Below, piece by piece: positions 45,225-54,954 of a stretch of 64,000 bases of DNA (positions within the stretch are counted from its first letter, which is position 1; every line of letters begins with the position of its first letter). Where the stretch lies: positions 1 to 64,000 of the forward strand of contig CAPAOL010000012.1 of the NCBI GenBank assembly GCA_948579315.1. The letters are read 5' to 3'. The stretch is from an uncultured Phocaeicola sp. Lineage in GTDB: Bacteria > Bacteroidota > Bacteroidia > Bacteroidales > Bacteroidaceae. The position numbers were made by a program, and so were the translations under genes. The notes below the pieces were generated by a model. The model was not told the DNA's origin. It did not search any database and worked only from the letters and a program-made list of their open reading frames with translations.

Positions 45225-46199
45225 CTATTTATCTCTTTCAATCACATAATCAATATAAGCAGTCAAAGCATCTTTTACAGCTTGACCGGCTGATTGTGGA
45301 AGTAAAGCCAACGCTTTATTACGATAATCCACCATTGCCTGCCTGGCATACTCTATCCCTCCCTTCACCTTAGTATATTCGATGAAACGGGCAATATCTT
45401 CATCCGAAGCGTCTAATGCCCGGATGCGTAGCGCCAGTTTCCGCATCTCCTCATCATCAAACATATTCAACACATACAAAGCCGGCAATGTCAGCTTCCC
45501 TTCACGCATATCGTTCCCGGTAGGTTTACCTATCTCATCAGAAGAATAATAGTCGAAAATATCATCCTTTATCTGGAAAGCAATACCAATCATTTCGCCA
45601 AACAGACGAGCATTTTTCACCATTTCATCGGATGCATGCACCGAAATAGCCCCCGCTTCCGCACTGGCAGTAAACAATGCAGCCGTCTTTTTACGAATGA
45701 CATCATAATACACTTCTTCCGAGAACTCAGAAGCATTAATATTCGCCAATTGAATAATCTCGCCTTCAGATAAGTTCTGTCCCAAACAAGCCACCAAATC
45801 TACAATTGTAATCTCGCGGGTCATGGCAGAATGCTTCAGGCTGGTTGCCAGCATATAGTCGCCTACCAGAACCGACACCTTATTATTATAGATAGCATTT
45901 ACCGAAGACTGCCCACGGCGCTTGTCACTCTCATCCACCACATCATCGTGCACCAGGCTGGCCGTATGGAGCAACTCCAATGAAAGAGCCGCATGAAGCG
46001 TAGAATCATTGATTTCACCGAATAATTTAGCAATCAACAACGCCAATATGGGACGCATCATCTTGCCATTTCTCTGCTTAATATAGGATAACACCTCACT
46101 AAGTAAAGAATTGGAACTTTGGAGCGAAGAGTCAAACAACCTTCTAAATTCCTCAAACTCCTTGTCAATAGGCAATTTGATTTGCTGTAATTTGTCCAT
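45225..46199 (-). CDS. polyprenyl diphosphate synthase
   Basis: A trans-isoprenyl diphosphate synthase of 324 residues from the ATG at 46199, elongating farnesyl diphosphate by head-to-tail condensation, probably to the menaquinone side-chain precursor. The first aspartate-rich motif is LVHDDVVDESDKRRG and the second is QIKDDIFDYYSSDEIGKPTG, both intact. An in-frame ATG at 46217 coincides with the -7 box and is not favoured. It is convergent with deoC across a strong hairpin and divergent from polA. Confidence 0.93.
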   Translation of the reverse strand: MDKLQQIKLPIDKEFEEFRRLFDSSLQSSNSLLSEVLSYIKQRNGKMMRPILALLIAKLFGEINDSTLHAALSLELLHTASLVHDDVVDESDKRRGQSSVNAIYNNKVSVLVGDYMLATSLKHSAMTREITIVDLVACLGQNLSEGEIIQLANINASEFSEEVYYDVIRKKTAALFTASAEAGAISVHASDEMVKNARLFGEMIGIAFQIKDDIFDYYSSDEIGKPTGNDMREGKLTLPALYVLNMFDDEEMRKLALRIRALDASDEDIARFIEYTKVKGGIEYARQAMVDYRNKALALLPQSAGQAVKDALTAYIDYVIERDK

Positions 46200-46216
46200 G
46201 CAGGTTAATTTGTGCA

Positions 46217-46224
46217 CAAAAGTA
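46217..46224 (-). promoter_or_regulatory. -7 promoter box of the polyprenyl synthase gene
   Basis: On the minus strand TACTTTTG matches TAnnTTTG, 17 bases upstream of the ATG at 46199. It overlaps the alternative start at 46217. Confidence 0.6.
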
Positions 46225-46290
46225 GTAATAAAAGACGGAATACGGTATTTTTTTGTACTTTTACAATGAAAAAACTAAAGATTTTTAAGA

Positions 46291-49206
46291 ATGGACAAAC
46301 TTTTTCTATTAGATGCTTATGCATTAATATACCGTGCGTATTACGCTTTCATCAAAAGCCCGCGTATTAACTCCAAGGGTTTCAACACTTCAGCCGTACT
46401 GGGATTTGTCAATACACTGGAAGAGGTCTTGAAGAAAGAAAATCCTACGCACATCGGTGTGGCATTTGATCCCGCCGGTCCCACCTTCCGGCACGAAGCC
46501 TATGAACAGTATAAGGCACAACGTGAAGAAACACCCGAAGTAATCCGTTTGTCCGTACCCATTATAAAGGATATTATACGGGCCTACCGTATTCCTATTC
46601 TGGAAGTACCGGGATACGAGGCCGACGACGTGATCGGTACACTGGCCACCGAAGCCGGCAAACGGGGGATCACTACTTATATGATGACACCGGACAAAGA
46701 CTATGGCCAACTGGTGGGCGGAAATGTTTTCATGTACCGTCCCAAGCATACAGGCGGTTTTGAAGTGATGGGAATAGAAGAGGTAAAGGCAAAGTTCGAT
46801 ATCCAGTCACCCGCACAAGTCATTGATATGCTGGGACTGATGGGCGATAGTTCCGACAACATTCCCGGTTGTCCGGGCGTGGGCGAGAAAACAGCACAAA
46901 AGTTAATCGCGCAATATGGCAGCATCGAGAACCTCCTCTCCCACTCTGCCGAACTGAAAGGAGCCTTGAAGACCAAAGTGGAAACTAACCGGAAAATGAT
47001 TGAGTTCTCCAAGTTTCTGGCAACTATCAAGATTGATGTCCCCATCGCTTTGAACATGGACGAACTGAAAAGAGAAGAACCGAATGAAGAGGAACTACGG
47101 AAGATTTTTGAAGAGATGGAGTTCCGTACCCTCATCGACCGCGTTTTCAACCGAAACAAGAAATCCGCCTTCGCCGGAACATACCCCGATGCGACCGGAA
47201 ACGACCCGCAAGGACGAAACCGTACACTGGGAGGAAGCGCCCGGCAGGGAAATACGCCGAACGGTTCGGGACAACTCTCCCTTTTCGGCGAACCAGCTTC
47301 GAACGGTGAATCACCCGCTTCCCCGTCTTCTCCTCAAGGCAATCTCTTTGCAGAATTTACCGACGGAGGGACGGAAAGTGAGAAATATTCGAATCTAGCA
47401 TGTTTAGATAATTTAAAATACGACTATCAACTCGTTGATACAGAAGAGAAAAGAACTGAATTATTACAAAACTTACTTACAAAAGAAATTTTCAGTCTAG
47501 ACACAGAAACAACAGGAACCGATCCCATCACCGCAGAACTCGTGGGAATGAGCTTCAGCTATGCCGAAAATCAAGCATTTTATGTTCCTGTACCTGCCGA
47601 TCGGGCTGAAGCGCAAAAAATAGTTAATGAGTTCCGGCTGGCTTTCGAAAAAGAAGGAGTATTGAAAGTAGGGCAAAATATAAAATACGATATGCTGGTA
47701 CTGGGCAACTACGGAACCGAAGTGCGCGGTCCCCTGTTCGATACCATGGTGGCACATTATGTACTACAACCGGAATTGCGTCACAACATGGACTACCTTG
47801 CCGAAATCTACCTGCATTATCAGACTATCCACATCGAAGAACTGATTGGTCCTAAAGGCAAAGGTCAAAAGAATATGCGCGACCTCTCCCCCGAAGCTAT
47901 CTATAAGTACGCATGCGAGGATGCTGATGTCACACTGAAATTGAAAAACATCTTGGAACAGGAATTGAAAACCAACGATGCGGAAAAACTCTTCTACGAA
48001 ATAGAAATGCCCCTGGTACCCGTACTTACTTATATGGAACGCAACGGTGTACGTGTAGACACTGAAGCCTTAAAACAGACCTCGGAACATTTCACCGCCC
48101 GCATGAACCAAATAGAAGAAGAAGTGCACCAACTGGCAGGTACGGATTTCAACATAGCTTCACCCAAACAGGTAGGTGAAGTGCTTTTTGACAAACTGCG
48201 CATCGTGGAGAAGGCCAAGAAAACCAAAACCGGACAATATGTCACCAGTGAAGAAGTATTGGAAAGTCTGCGAGGAAAACACGAAATAGTAGGCAAGATA
48301 TTGGAACACCGCGGTCTGAAGAAGCTTCTCGGTACTTATATTGATGCTCTGCCCCTATTGATTAATAAAGAAACAGGTAAAATTCATACTTCGTTCAATC
48401 AAACGGTCACTGCTACCGGCCGGCTCAGTTCCAGCAACCCGAACCTTCAGAACATCCCTATCCGCAACGAAGACGGCAAGGAAATCCGTAAGGCTTTCAT
48501 CCCCGATGATGGCTGCGAATTTTTCTCCGCCGACTATTCACAGATTGAGCTACGCATTATGGCACACCTTAGCGGAGATACCAATATGATAGAGGCTTTC
48601 AAGGAAGGAGATGACATTCATGCCGCCACCGCAGCAAAAGTATATAAGATAAGTATAGACAAAGTTACCCGCGAACAACGCAGTAAAGCAAAAACAGCTA
48701 ATTTCGGTATCATCTACGGCATCAGCGTATTCGGACTGGCAGAACGTATGAATGTAGACCGCAAAGAGGCAAAAGAACTAATAGACGGCTACTTCGAAAC
48801 TTATCCCCAAATAAAGGAATATATGGACAAAAGCATTGACCTTGCCCGCGGACAAGGATATATTGAAACCATATTCGGCCGTAAACGATATCTTCCGGAT
48901 ATCAATTCCAGAAATTCGGTTGTGCGCGGATATGCCGAACGGAATGCCATCAATGCTCCTATCCAAGGAAGTGCAGCCGATATTATCAAGGTAGCTATGG
49001 TACGCATATACCAGCGCTTTCAATCTGAAAGTATAAAGTCCAAAATGATACTTCAGGTACATGATGAGTTAAATTTCAGCGTTCTACCCGAAGAAAAGGA
49101 AAAAGTACAGAAGATTGTGATTGAAGAGATGGAAAATGCCTACCGTATGCAAGTACCTTTACGCGCAGACTGCGGTTGGGGAAGCAACTGGCTTGAAGCA
49201 CATTAA
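46291..49206 (+). CDS. polA: DNA polymerase I with clamp-binding motif in linker
   Basis: A 971-residue three-domain polymerase. The 5'-nuclease domain (about 1-290) has DPAGPTFRHEAYEQYKAQR and GYEADDVIGTLA. The 3'-5' exonuclease domain (about 380-560) keeps SLDTETTGTDP, suggesting working proofreading. The polymerase domain has DYSQIELRIMAHLSGD (motif A), RSKAKTANFGIIYGIS (motif B) and VHDELNFSV (motif C). An about 80-residue low-complexity linker between the nucleases contains QLSLF at residues 328-332, the consensus for binding the sliding clamp. It is single-gene and followed by a hairpin. Confidence 0.96.
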   Translation: MDKLFLLDAYALIYRAYYAFIKSPRINSKGFNTSAVLGFVNTLEEVLKKENPTHIGVAFDPAGPTFRHEAYEQYKAQREETPEVIRLSVPIIKDIIRAYRIPILEVPGYEADDVIGTLATEAGKRGITTYMMTPDKDYGQLVGGNVFMYRPKHTGGFEVMGIEEVKAKFDIQSPAQVIDMLGLMGDSSDNIPGCPGVGEKTAQKLIAQYGSIENLLSHSAELKGALKTKVETNRKMIEFSKFLATIKIDVPIALNMDELKREEPNEEELRKIFEEMEFRTLIDRVFNRNKKSAFAGTYPDATGNDPQGRNRTLGGSARQGNTPNGSGQLSLFGEPASNGESPASPSSPQGNLFAEFTDGGTESEKYSNLACLDNLKYDYQLVDTEEKRTELLQNLLTKEIFSLDTETTGTDPITAELVGMSFSYAENQAFYVPVPADRAEAQKIVNEFRLAFEKEGVLKVGQNIKYDMLVLGNYGTEVRGPLFDTMVAHYVLQPELRHNMDYLAEIYLHYQTIHIEELIGPKGKGQKNMRDLSPEAIYKYACEDADVTLKLKNILEQELKTNDAEKLFYEIEMPLVPVLTYMERNGVRVDTEALKQTSEHFTARMNQIEEEVHQLAGTDFNIASPKQVGEVLFDKLRIVEKAKKTKTGQYVTSEEVLESLRGKHEIVGKILEHRGLKKLLGTYIDALPLLINKETGKIHTSFNQTVTATGRLSSSNPNLQNIPIRNEDGKEIRKAFIPDDGCEFFSADYSQIELRIMAHLSGDTNMIEAFKEGDDIHAATAAKVYKISIDKVTREQRSKAKTANFGIIYGISVFGLAERMNVDRKEAKELIDGYFETYPQIKEYMDKSIDLARGQGYIETIFGRKRYLPDINSRNSVVRGYAERNAINAPIQGSAADIIKVAMVRIYQRFQSESIKSKMILQVHDELNFSVLPEEKEKVQKIVIEEMENAYRMQVPLRADCGWGSNWLEAH

Positions 49207-49267
49207 AGCATACATAAACCAACTATTAGCAAAATAGATAGTACTATATGTAAAGTATTTATATCAT

Positions 49268-49304
49268 AAAAGCTCAATGGTATTTTCCAATCCATTGAGC
49301 TTTT
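49268..49304 (+). terminator. terminator of polA
   Basis: AAAAGCTCAATGG (49268-49280) pairs with CCATTGAGCTTTT (49292-49304) around a 10-base loop region. Confidence 0.75.
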
Positions 49305-49458
49305 CATTTGCCATCCCAGACATAAGTGGAAAACACAAAGACAAGACAATTATAACAAATAGCCATTATACAATTCTTAATATTTGTTTAATCAGTGACA
49401 TTTTGCAAAAATATCATCATTTTCTAGCAGAAATGTTAGGATATTCAATTTTCTTTCG

Positions 49459-49466
49459 TACATTTG
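49459..49466 (+). promoter_or_regulatory. -7 promoter box of the DUF3836 gene
   Basis: TACATTTG matches TAnnTTTG, 49 bases before the ATG at 49516. Confidence 0.5.
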
Positions 49467-49515
49467 CACCGCTTTTAAAAACAATATGAAAGTAACAATC
49501 TAATATATCAATATC

Positions 49516-49902
49516 ATGAAAAAGATCAATTTTTTGAAAGGAATGCTCGTTGTAGCAATTTTATTTATTGCTAACCTTACAGTTTTTGCAGGAAATCCGG
49601 GTGACAACCTGATTTACAATGCAGAAGAAGTAAATGGAGTAGTTGTTTCGGAAACGATTTTTAAAATGGAAGGCACCATGCTTACTAATTATATGAAGCA
49701 CAATTACAAGTATGACGCCAACAACCAACGTACTGAGGACGAGGCGCAAAAATGGAACAGTAACAAAAACCGCTGGGAAAATAACCTCTGCATTCGTTAT
49801 ACTTATGGCAATAAAAGTATGACTACTGAATATTACAAATGGAACTCTAAAAAGAAAGAATATATATTAGTACCCGAAATGACCGTAACTATGGACAAAT
49901 AA
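49516..49902 (+). CDS. DUF3836 small exported protein
   Basis: A 128-residue secreted or periplasmic protein. A signal peptide (FLKGMLVVAILFIANLTVFA) is followed by repeated short beta-like segments with Asn/Lys/Tyr-rich character, including KYDANNQRTEDEAQKWNSN, NRWENNLCIRYTYGN and KWNSKKKEYILVPEM. This pattern is that of the DUF3836 family, common in Bacteroides and of unknown function. It has its own promoter box and a terminator-like hairpin after it. Confidence 0.82.
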   Translation: MKKINFLKGMLVVAILFIANLTVFAGNPGDNLIYNAEEVNGVVVSETIFKMEGTMLTNYMKHNYKYDANNQRTEDEAQKWNSNKNRWENNLCIRYTYGNKSMTTEYYKWNSKKKEYILVPEMTVTMDK

Positions 49903-49943
49903 ATCTATTCTAACAATCTAACACTTTTCATAAAAACTCGACG

Positions 49944-49970
49944 AAAGGGCAGCCGTGACGGTTGCCCTTT
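49944..49970 (+). terminator. terminator after the DUF3836 gene
   Basis: AAAGGGCA (49944-49951) pairs with TGCCCTTT (49963-49970). The T-tract is short and may serve the hairpin only weakly. Confidence 0.55.
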
Positions 49971-50053
49971 CTGTTTCGTAACAAGCCCCCCCTTTTCGCA
50001 TATAAAAAAGCCAAATCTGACTTCAATATGAAGTCTGATACAAAAAGAATGGT

Positions 50054-50061
50054 TATCTTTG
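50054..50061 (+). promoter_or_regulatory. -7 promoter box of ychF
   Basis: TATCTTTG matches TAnnTTTG, 41 bases before the ATG at 50103. Confidence 0.55.
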
Positions 50062-50102
50062 CAAACAAATAGATAGATAATAATCAAAAAAACAAATAGA
50101 TA

Positions 50103-51206
50103 ATGGCTTTACAATGTGGTATTGTCGGTCTTCCAAACGTAGGAAAGTCGACACTTTTTAATTGTTTATCGAATGCAAAGGCTCAAGCAGCCAACTTCCC
50201 TTTCTGTACCATCGAACCGAATGTAGGTGTCATCACCGTTCCTGATGAACGCCTGACCAAACTTGCCGAACTGGTTCATCCGGGACGTATCGTTCCCACT
50301 ACTGTAGAAATTGTTGACATTGCAGGACTTGTAAAAGGGGCTAGCAAAGGTGAAGGGCTGGGAAACAAGTTTCTGGCAAATATCCGTGAAACAGATGCTA
50401 TCCTGCACGTACTCCGTTGTTTTGACGATGAAAATGTAACTCATGTAGACGGTAGTGTAGATCCGGTACGTGACAAAGAAATCATTGACACCGAACTCCA
50501 GCTGAAAGATTTGGAAACCATTGAAAGCCGTATTCAAAAAGTACAAAAACAGGCACAGACGGGCGGTGACAAACAAGCAAAACAAATGTACGACATCCTT
50601 GTTAAATATAAAGACGCATTGGAACAAGGCAAATCTGCGCGTACCGTACAATTTGACAGCAAAGACGAACAAAAAATCGCAAAAGAACTGTTCTTGCTGA
50701 CCAGCAAACCAGTGATGTACGTATGCAACGTGGACGAAGCAAGTGCTGCTACCGGCAATAAATATGTAGAACAAGTACGCGAAGCCGTAAAAGAAGAAAA
50801 TGCAGAAATTCTGGTCGTAGCCGCCAAAACCGAAGCCGATATCGCAGAACTTGAAACCTATGAAGACCGCCAGATGTTCCTTCAGGAAGTCGGTCTGAAA
50901 GAATCAGGTGTAAACCGTCTGATCAAATCGGCTTATCACCTGCTGGAACTGGAAACCTTCATCACCGCCGGAGAAATGGAAGTAAAAGCCTGGACCTATC
51001 GTAAAGGATGGAAAGCCCCCCAATGTGCAGGAGTCATCCACACCGATTTCGAGAAAGGATTTATCCGTGCCGAGGTAATCAAGTACGAAGACTACATTAA
51101 ATATGGTTCGGAAGCCGCCGTGAAAGAGGCTGGAAAAATGGGCGTGGAAGGTAAAGAATACGTAGTACAGGACGGTGACATCATGCACTTCCGTTTCAAT
51201 GTATAA
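50103..51206 (+). CDS. ychF: ribosome-binding ATPase YchF
   Basis: A 367-residue Obg-family P-loop ATPase that binds ribosomes and affects stress responses. The G1 motif is GLPNVGKSTLFNCLS and the G3 motif is VDIAGLVKGASKGEGLGNKF. The NKxD-like G4 position reads CNVDEA, as expected for this ATP-preferring family. A coiled-coil insertion (about 125-185) and a C-terminal TGS domain ending EYVVQDGDIMHFRFNV follow. It has its own promoter box and is highly conserved. Confidence 0.97.
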   Translation: MALQCGIVGLPNVGKSTLFNCLSNAKAQAANFPFCTIEPNVGVITVPDERLTKLAELVHPGRIVPTTVEIVDIAGLVKGASKGEGLGNKFLANIRETDAILHVLRCFDDENVTHVDGSVDPVRDKEIIDTELQLKDLETIESRIQKVQKQAQTGGDKQAKQMYDILVKYKDALEQGKSARTVQFDSKDEQKIAKELFLLTSKPVMYVCNVDEASAATGNKYVEQVREAVKEENAEILVVAAKTEADIAELETYEDRQMFLQEVGLKESGVNRLIKSAYHLLELETFITAGEMEVKAWTYRKGWKAPQCAGVIHTDFEKGFIRAEVIKYEDYIKYGSEAAVKEAGKMGVEGKEYVVQDGDIMHFRFNV

Positions 51207-51325
51207 GGTAAATCAAAACGCAAAAGACTTGTCATGCAATGCATGAAAAAACATCAGGAAACCAGCAAAACTGATGGCAGACCGATAAGTCAGTGTTTTG
51301 TTTCCTAAAACAAAATACAACTAAC

Positions 51326-52237
51326 ATGGAAAAATATTTAATCGTGGGAACCGGCGGCGTTGGAGGAAGCATCGCCGGTTTCCTTGCTTTAGCAGGAAAA
51401 GACGTAACATGCATTGCCCGTGGCAAGCATCTGGAAGCCATTCGTGAAAAAGGGCTTCACCTAAGATCAGACTTAAAAGGTAATCACTTTCTACCTATAC
51501 AAGCCTGCACAGCCGAGGAATACAACGAGAAGGCCAACGTAATTTTTGTATGCGTGAAGGGCTATTCCCTGGATTCCATCAAAGATCTGTTGGAAAAAGC
51601 CTCGGATAAAGATACCTTGATTATCCCCATCCTGAATGTTTACGGTACAGGTCCCCGCATCGGGCAACTCGTTCCACATGTAACAGTATTGGACGGATGC
51701 ATCTACATCGTAGGTTTCGTTTCCGGACCGGGTGAAATCACACAAATGGGCAAAATATTCCGGCTGGTTTTCGGTGCACGTCCCCAACAGGGTGTGGCTC
51801 CGGAACGTCTGGAAACCATTGCCGATGTACTAAGAAAAGCAGGGATCAAAGCCGATATTTCGGATGATATCAATCGCGACACCTTCATCAAATGGTCATT
51901 CATCTCGGCTATGGCCTGCACAGGTGCCTACCATGATGTCCCGATGGGTCCTCTGCAACATCCCGGAGCAGAACGCGACTCTTTCATCGGTCTGTCCAAG
52001 GAAAGTTCTGAAATAGGCCGCAAAATGGGAATTACCTATGCGGAAGACCCGATAGGATACAACTTAAAAGTGATTGACAAATTAGACCCGGACAGTACCG
52101 CATCCATGCAAAAAGATATAGCCAAAGGACACGAGTCCGAAATACAAGGACTATTGTTTGATATGATCGCACTGGGCGAAAAGATGGATGTGGATATGCC
52201 CACTTACCGCAAAGTTGCACAAAAATTCAAGATATGA
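51326..52237 (+). CDS. ketopantoate reductase family protein
   Basis: A 303-residue NAD(P)-dependent reductase resembling PanE, which reduces 2-dehydropantoate to pantoate for coenzyme A synthesis. The N-terminal Rossmann motif is [19 protein letters not shown]. Later landmarks are the [16 protein letters not shown] helix, PILNVYGTG and the C-terminal helical domain with [20 protein letters not shown]. Family members also reduce other 2-keto acids, so PanE function is likely but not certain. The ATG at 51326 is chosen over 51293, whose first residues lack homology-like character. It overlaps lgt by four bases (ATGA). Confidence 0.85.
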   Translation: MEKYLIVGTGGVGGSIAGFLALAGKDVTCIARGKHLEAIREKGLHLRSDLKGNHFLPIQACTAEEYNEKANVIFVCVKGYSLDSIKDLLEKASDKDTLIIPILNVYGTGPRIGQLVPHVTVLDGCIYIVGFVSGPGEITQMGKIFRLVFGARPQQGVAPERLETIADVLRKAGIKADISDDINRDTFIKWSFISAMACTGAYHDVPMGPLQHPGAERDSFIGLSKESSEIGRKMGITYAEDPIGYNLKVIDKLDPDSTASMQKDIAKGHESEIQGLLFDMIALGEKMDVDMPTYRKVAQKFKI

Positions 52238-53055
52238 ATACACTGTCAGCCATTCTTTGGAATCCCGATATAGAAATCTTTTCCATTTTCGGCATTTCCA
52301 TCCGTTATTACTCCGTATTGTTCGTTACAGGGCTTTCATTGGCCTACTGGGTGATATACAAACTCTACCAAGACCAAAAAATTCCTTACGAAAAATTTGA
52401 TTCCCTGTTCGTTTACTGCCTGCTGGGTATTGTTATCGGTGCTCGCCTGGGACATTGTCTGTTCTATGAGCCAGGCTATTGGCTCTCTCACCCTGTAGAA
52501 ATGCTGTTGCCCGTCAAGATTACCGATTCTGGGATAAAATGGACCGGTTATCAAGGTCTTGCCAGCCATGGAGGAACCATCGGACTAATGCTCGCCTTAT
52601 GGATCTATTCACGCCGTGTAAAATTGAAGTTCCTGACTGTACTAGACAATATAGCCATCGCCACCCCGCTGGCAGGTTGTTTTATCCGTTTAGGTAACCT
52701 GATGAATGGTGAAATAGTAGGTACGGTAACTCATGTTCCTTGGGCGTTCATTTTTCCGCACGAAGATATGCAACCCCGCCACCCGGCACAACTCTACGAA
52801 GCCATCGCCTATCTTCTGATTTTTATCATAGGCTTGCGGTTGTATAAAAAGTACAAAACCACGCTATACCCCGGTTTCTATTTCGGCTACTGCCTCACTA
52901 CCATATTCACCTTCCGCTTCCTTGTGGAGTTTATAAAAGCCAGCCAGGAAGCCTTTGAAGACAGTATGATTCTGAACATGGGGCAATGGCTCAGCATTCC
53001 GTTCATACTGCTGGGAGCGCACTTCATGTACCATTCTTTTAAACCCGTAAAATAA
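52234..53055 (+). CDS. lgt: prolipoprotein diacylglyceryl transferase
   Basis: A 273-residue inner-membrane enzyme that attaches diacylglycerol to the lipobox cysteine of prolipoproteins. The conserved glycerophosphate-binding motif [12 protein letters not shown] and the [12 protein letters not shown] segment with its essential His are intact, along with about seven transmembrane helices. It overlaps the preceding reductase gene by an ATGA and is followed at once by a CAT-like gene, with no gap, so the three are coupled. The many lipoproteins in this window are its expected substrates. Confidence 0.96.
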   Translation: MNTLSAILWNPDIEIFSIFGISIRYYSVLFVTGLSLAYWVIYKLYQDQKIPYEKFDSLFVYCLLGIVIGARLGHCLFYEPGYWLSHPVEMLLPVKITDSGIKWTGYQGLASHGGTIGLMLALWIYSRRVKLKFLTVLDNIAIATPLAGCFIRLGNLMNGEIVGTVTHVPWAFIFPHEDMQPRHPAQLYEAIAYLLIFIIGLRLYKKYKTTLYPGFYFGYCLTTIFTFRFLVEFIKASQEAFEDSMILNMGQWLSIPFILLGAHFMYHSFKPVK

Positions 53056-53712
53056 ATGAAACATATAATAGATATTGAAACCTGGGAACGCCGGGACAAT
53101 TATAATTTTTTCCGCAACTTCCATAATTCATGGATATCCATTACCAGTGAAGTGGATTGCACTGAAGCATTTCCAGCTGCAAAAGCCGCCAAGCGCTCTT
53201 TTTTCCTGTATTACCTGTATGCTGTGCTACGTGCTGCCAATGAAGTGAAAGAATTCCGTTTCCGTACAGATAAAAACGGACAGGTGGTCTATCACGATCA
53301 GGTGGACATCATATCACCTATCGCTGTACCCGGCAAGACTTTCTACACAGTCCGCATCCCTTACCATGCAGATTTTGAACGGTTTTATGCCGAAGCATAT
53401 CACATCGTCCATAACATCCCCGAAGAGGGTGACCCGTATGGAGCCGAAAAAGTCATTAAAGAACAGGGAGATTTTGATATTATCCAACTGAGTGCCACGC
53501 CTCAGCTTTATTTCACTTCACTCACCTATACACAAATGGCTCCCGACCATCCATTAGACTATCCGCTGATGAATGCCGGCAAAGTAGTGCCACGCGAAGG
53601 AAGACTGGTAATGCCCATCGCTTTCACTGTAAACCATGCTTTTGTGGACGGAGCGCACATAGGACAACTCTTTCAGAAAATAGAGGAGATATTGAAAGAG
53701 CTGGCTCAATAA
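53056..53712 (+). CDS. chloramphenicol-acetyltransferase-like protein
   Basis: A 218-residue CAT-fold acyltransferase. It starts on the base after the lgt stop. The CAT landmarks are [17 protein letters not shown] at the N-terminus and the catalytic segment [15 protein letters not shown] near the end, where His and Asp are spaced as in HHxxxDG, the first His being Asn here. A true drug-resistance role is unproven; core-genome CAT-like proteins without resistance are common. It is translationally linked to lgt, and its physiological acceptor is unknown. Confidence 0.8.
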   Translation: MKHIIDIETWERRDNYNFFRNFHNSWISITSEVDCTEAFPAAKAAKRSFFLYYLYAVLRAANEVKEFRFRTDKNGQVVYHDQVDIISPIAVPGKTFYTVRIPYHADFERFYAEAYHIVHNIPEEGDPYGAEKVIKEQGDFDIIQLSATPQLYFTSLTYTQMAPDHPLDYPLMNAGKVVPREGRLVMPIAFTVNHAFVDGAHIGQLFQKIEEILKELAQ

Positions 53713-53823
53713 ATAGAGGGATCTCAAAAGGCATAAAGATCCCTGTCGGACACGTATGTATGCATTTCCCTACATATACGTTCACATATATCCATAAAAG
53801 AATAAATAACCAGAAAAAGAAGA

Positions 53824-53928
53824 CAATCTGTCAAAATGCCGATGCACGAGAATACGATGAAAATACACAAACTGTATCCTTTAAAACAGGACACCCTCAT
53901 ACACCGGCATTATCATTTTGACAGATTG
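53824..53928. repeat. 15-bp inverted repeat downstream of the beta-barrel gene
   Basis: CAATCTGTCAAAATG (53824-53838) is repeated as its reverse complement at 53914-53928, 75 bases apart. It sits between two convergent genes. It could fold as a long-looped stem, but there is no T-tract. Confidence 0.6.
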
Positions 53929-53947
53929 CCAGTTTAATTAAATCAGT

Positions 53948-54646
53948 TTAGAAACGATAGCCTACGGAGAACTGGAAAGTTGAATTCCGCAAACCATTTT
54001 GTGCCTGTATCTTTTTTATTCCGACCCTATAATCAAAACTTATCGTATAATGATCGGCAATAACAGCCTTCATTCCAACAATGCCCCCATAATCCCAACG
54101 GCGGAAAGCCTGAAGATTACCACTATTATTGGGCTCCCCGGCTTTATAGGAAAAACCATCCAAGGGCTTCCATTTTGCAGGCTCGGTAGTTATATTATCC
54201 CCCTCTTGGTGAATAACATCCAAAGAACAGTTTCCAGCACCAAATCCGTAAGAAGCATAAACTCCAACCGACAGAATGAGGCTGAGTTTATCCGAAACCC
54301 GAATATTATATCCCATTTTTAACGGCAAAATCAGATTATTCATCTTTATCTCTGTCTTAGGAAAATAAGTAACCATGTGATCCATCATTTTCATGGTACT
54401 TCTATTCTGCAACCAAGACAAACCGGACATTAACATCCAATGCTTTCCTATCTCGTAGTCCACAGTCACCCCCAATTGAAAGCCGGGCTTCATTCCACCT
54501 ACCTGCTCGGCTTTATATCCGTCAGAACCGGAAACCAGATAATGAGACAGGTTCATTCCACCTTCCACACCAACTTTTACCTGTGCAGACAAAGGCAATA
54601 CACACATCGCAGCCAAAACCACCACTACAATCATTTTAGTCTTCAT
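53948..54646 (-). CDS. outer-membrane beta-barrel protein (PorT-like)
   Basis: A 232-residue exported protein from the ATG at 54646, which begins its signal peptide (MKTKMIVVVVLAAMCVLPLS); the longer frame to 54724 spans the promoter. The mature part is made of alternating beta strands in the style of small porins (VGVEGGMNLSHYLV, LGVTVDYEIGKHWMLMSGLS, MGYNIRVSDKLSLILSVGVY) and ends FQFSVGYRF with the terminal Phe that directs outer-membrane insertion. It lies in a leftward cluster with the two TPR proteins but has its own promoter box. Confidence 0.83.
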   Translation of the reverse strand: MKTKMIVVVVLAAMCVLPLSAQVKVGVEGGMNLSHYLVSGSDGYKAEQVGGMKPGFQLGVTVDYEIGKHWMLMSGLSWLQNRSTMKMMDHMVTYFPKTEIKMNNLILPLKMGYNIRVSDKLSLILSVGVYASYGFGAGNCSLDVIHQEGDNITTEPAKWKPLDGFSYKAGEPNNSGNLQAFRRWDYGGIVGMKAVIADHYTISFDYRVGIKKIQAQNGLRNSTFQFSVGYRF

Positions 54647-54669
54647 ACTTATTTTTTTATTTGATGTTG

Positions 54670-54677
54670 CAAAATTA
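54670..54677 (-). promoter_or_regulatory. -7 promoter box of the first beta-barrel gene
   Basis: On the minus strand TAATTTTG matches TAnnTTTG, 23 bases upstream of the ATG at 54646. Confidence 0.55.
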
Positions 54678-54724
54678 GAAAGAAGATATAAGCATAAAGC
54701 TCTATCCATATAACATCCACTCAC

Positions 54725-54954
54725 CTATACAACACTAAAAATCAACCATATAACATATTTTATCATAACATGAGCAATAAAATAAGATTCAGATATGAAC
54801 TTCACATTATCAATAACCTTAGATTATCAACTAAAATATTATCATACAGCCTTAATTGGAATTACTTAAAAACTTAAATTTATCTGAGTCGAGTAAGCAC
54901 TTCCTTTATCACACTTAGGAAGTACAGCTGTTTTTTCAAATGCGTTATCCATAA
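54725..54954. other. intergenic stretch with out-of-frame tail of the small exported protein
   Basis: About 230 bases. Positions 54866-54960 carry the continuation of the small exported protein in another frame. The remainder shows no gene or clear repeat. Confidence 0.5.

Larger units (their letters stand above)
49207..49515. other. intergenic region after polA
   Basis: About 310 bases with the polA terminator and the promoter of the DUF3836 gene. A 70-codon open frame here begins inside the terminator hairpin and has no plausible protein features. Confidence 0.5.

Noticed and set aside
45087..45293. 68-codon frame between deoC and the prenyltransferase gene
   Set aside because: It consists largely of two terminator hairpins and overlaps the convergent gene.
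49277..49489. 70-codon open frame after polA
   Set aside because: It begins inside the polA terminator hairpin, has no domain or signal, and covers an AT-rich intergenic region with a promoter box.
53824..53928. 15-bp inverted repeat as a second invertible element
   Set aside because: The enclosed 75 bases contain no promoter, no recombinase is adjacent, and the flanking genes are convergent, so inversion would have no evident effect.
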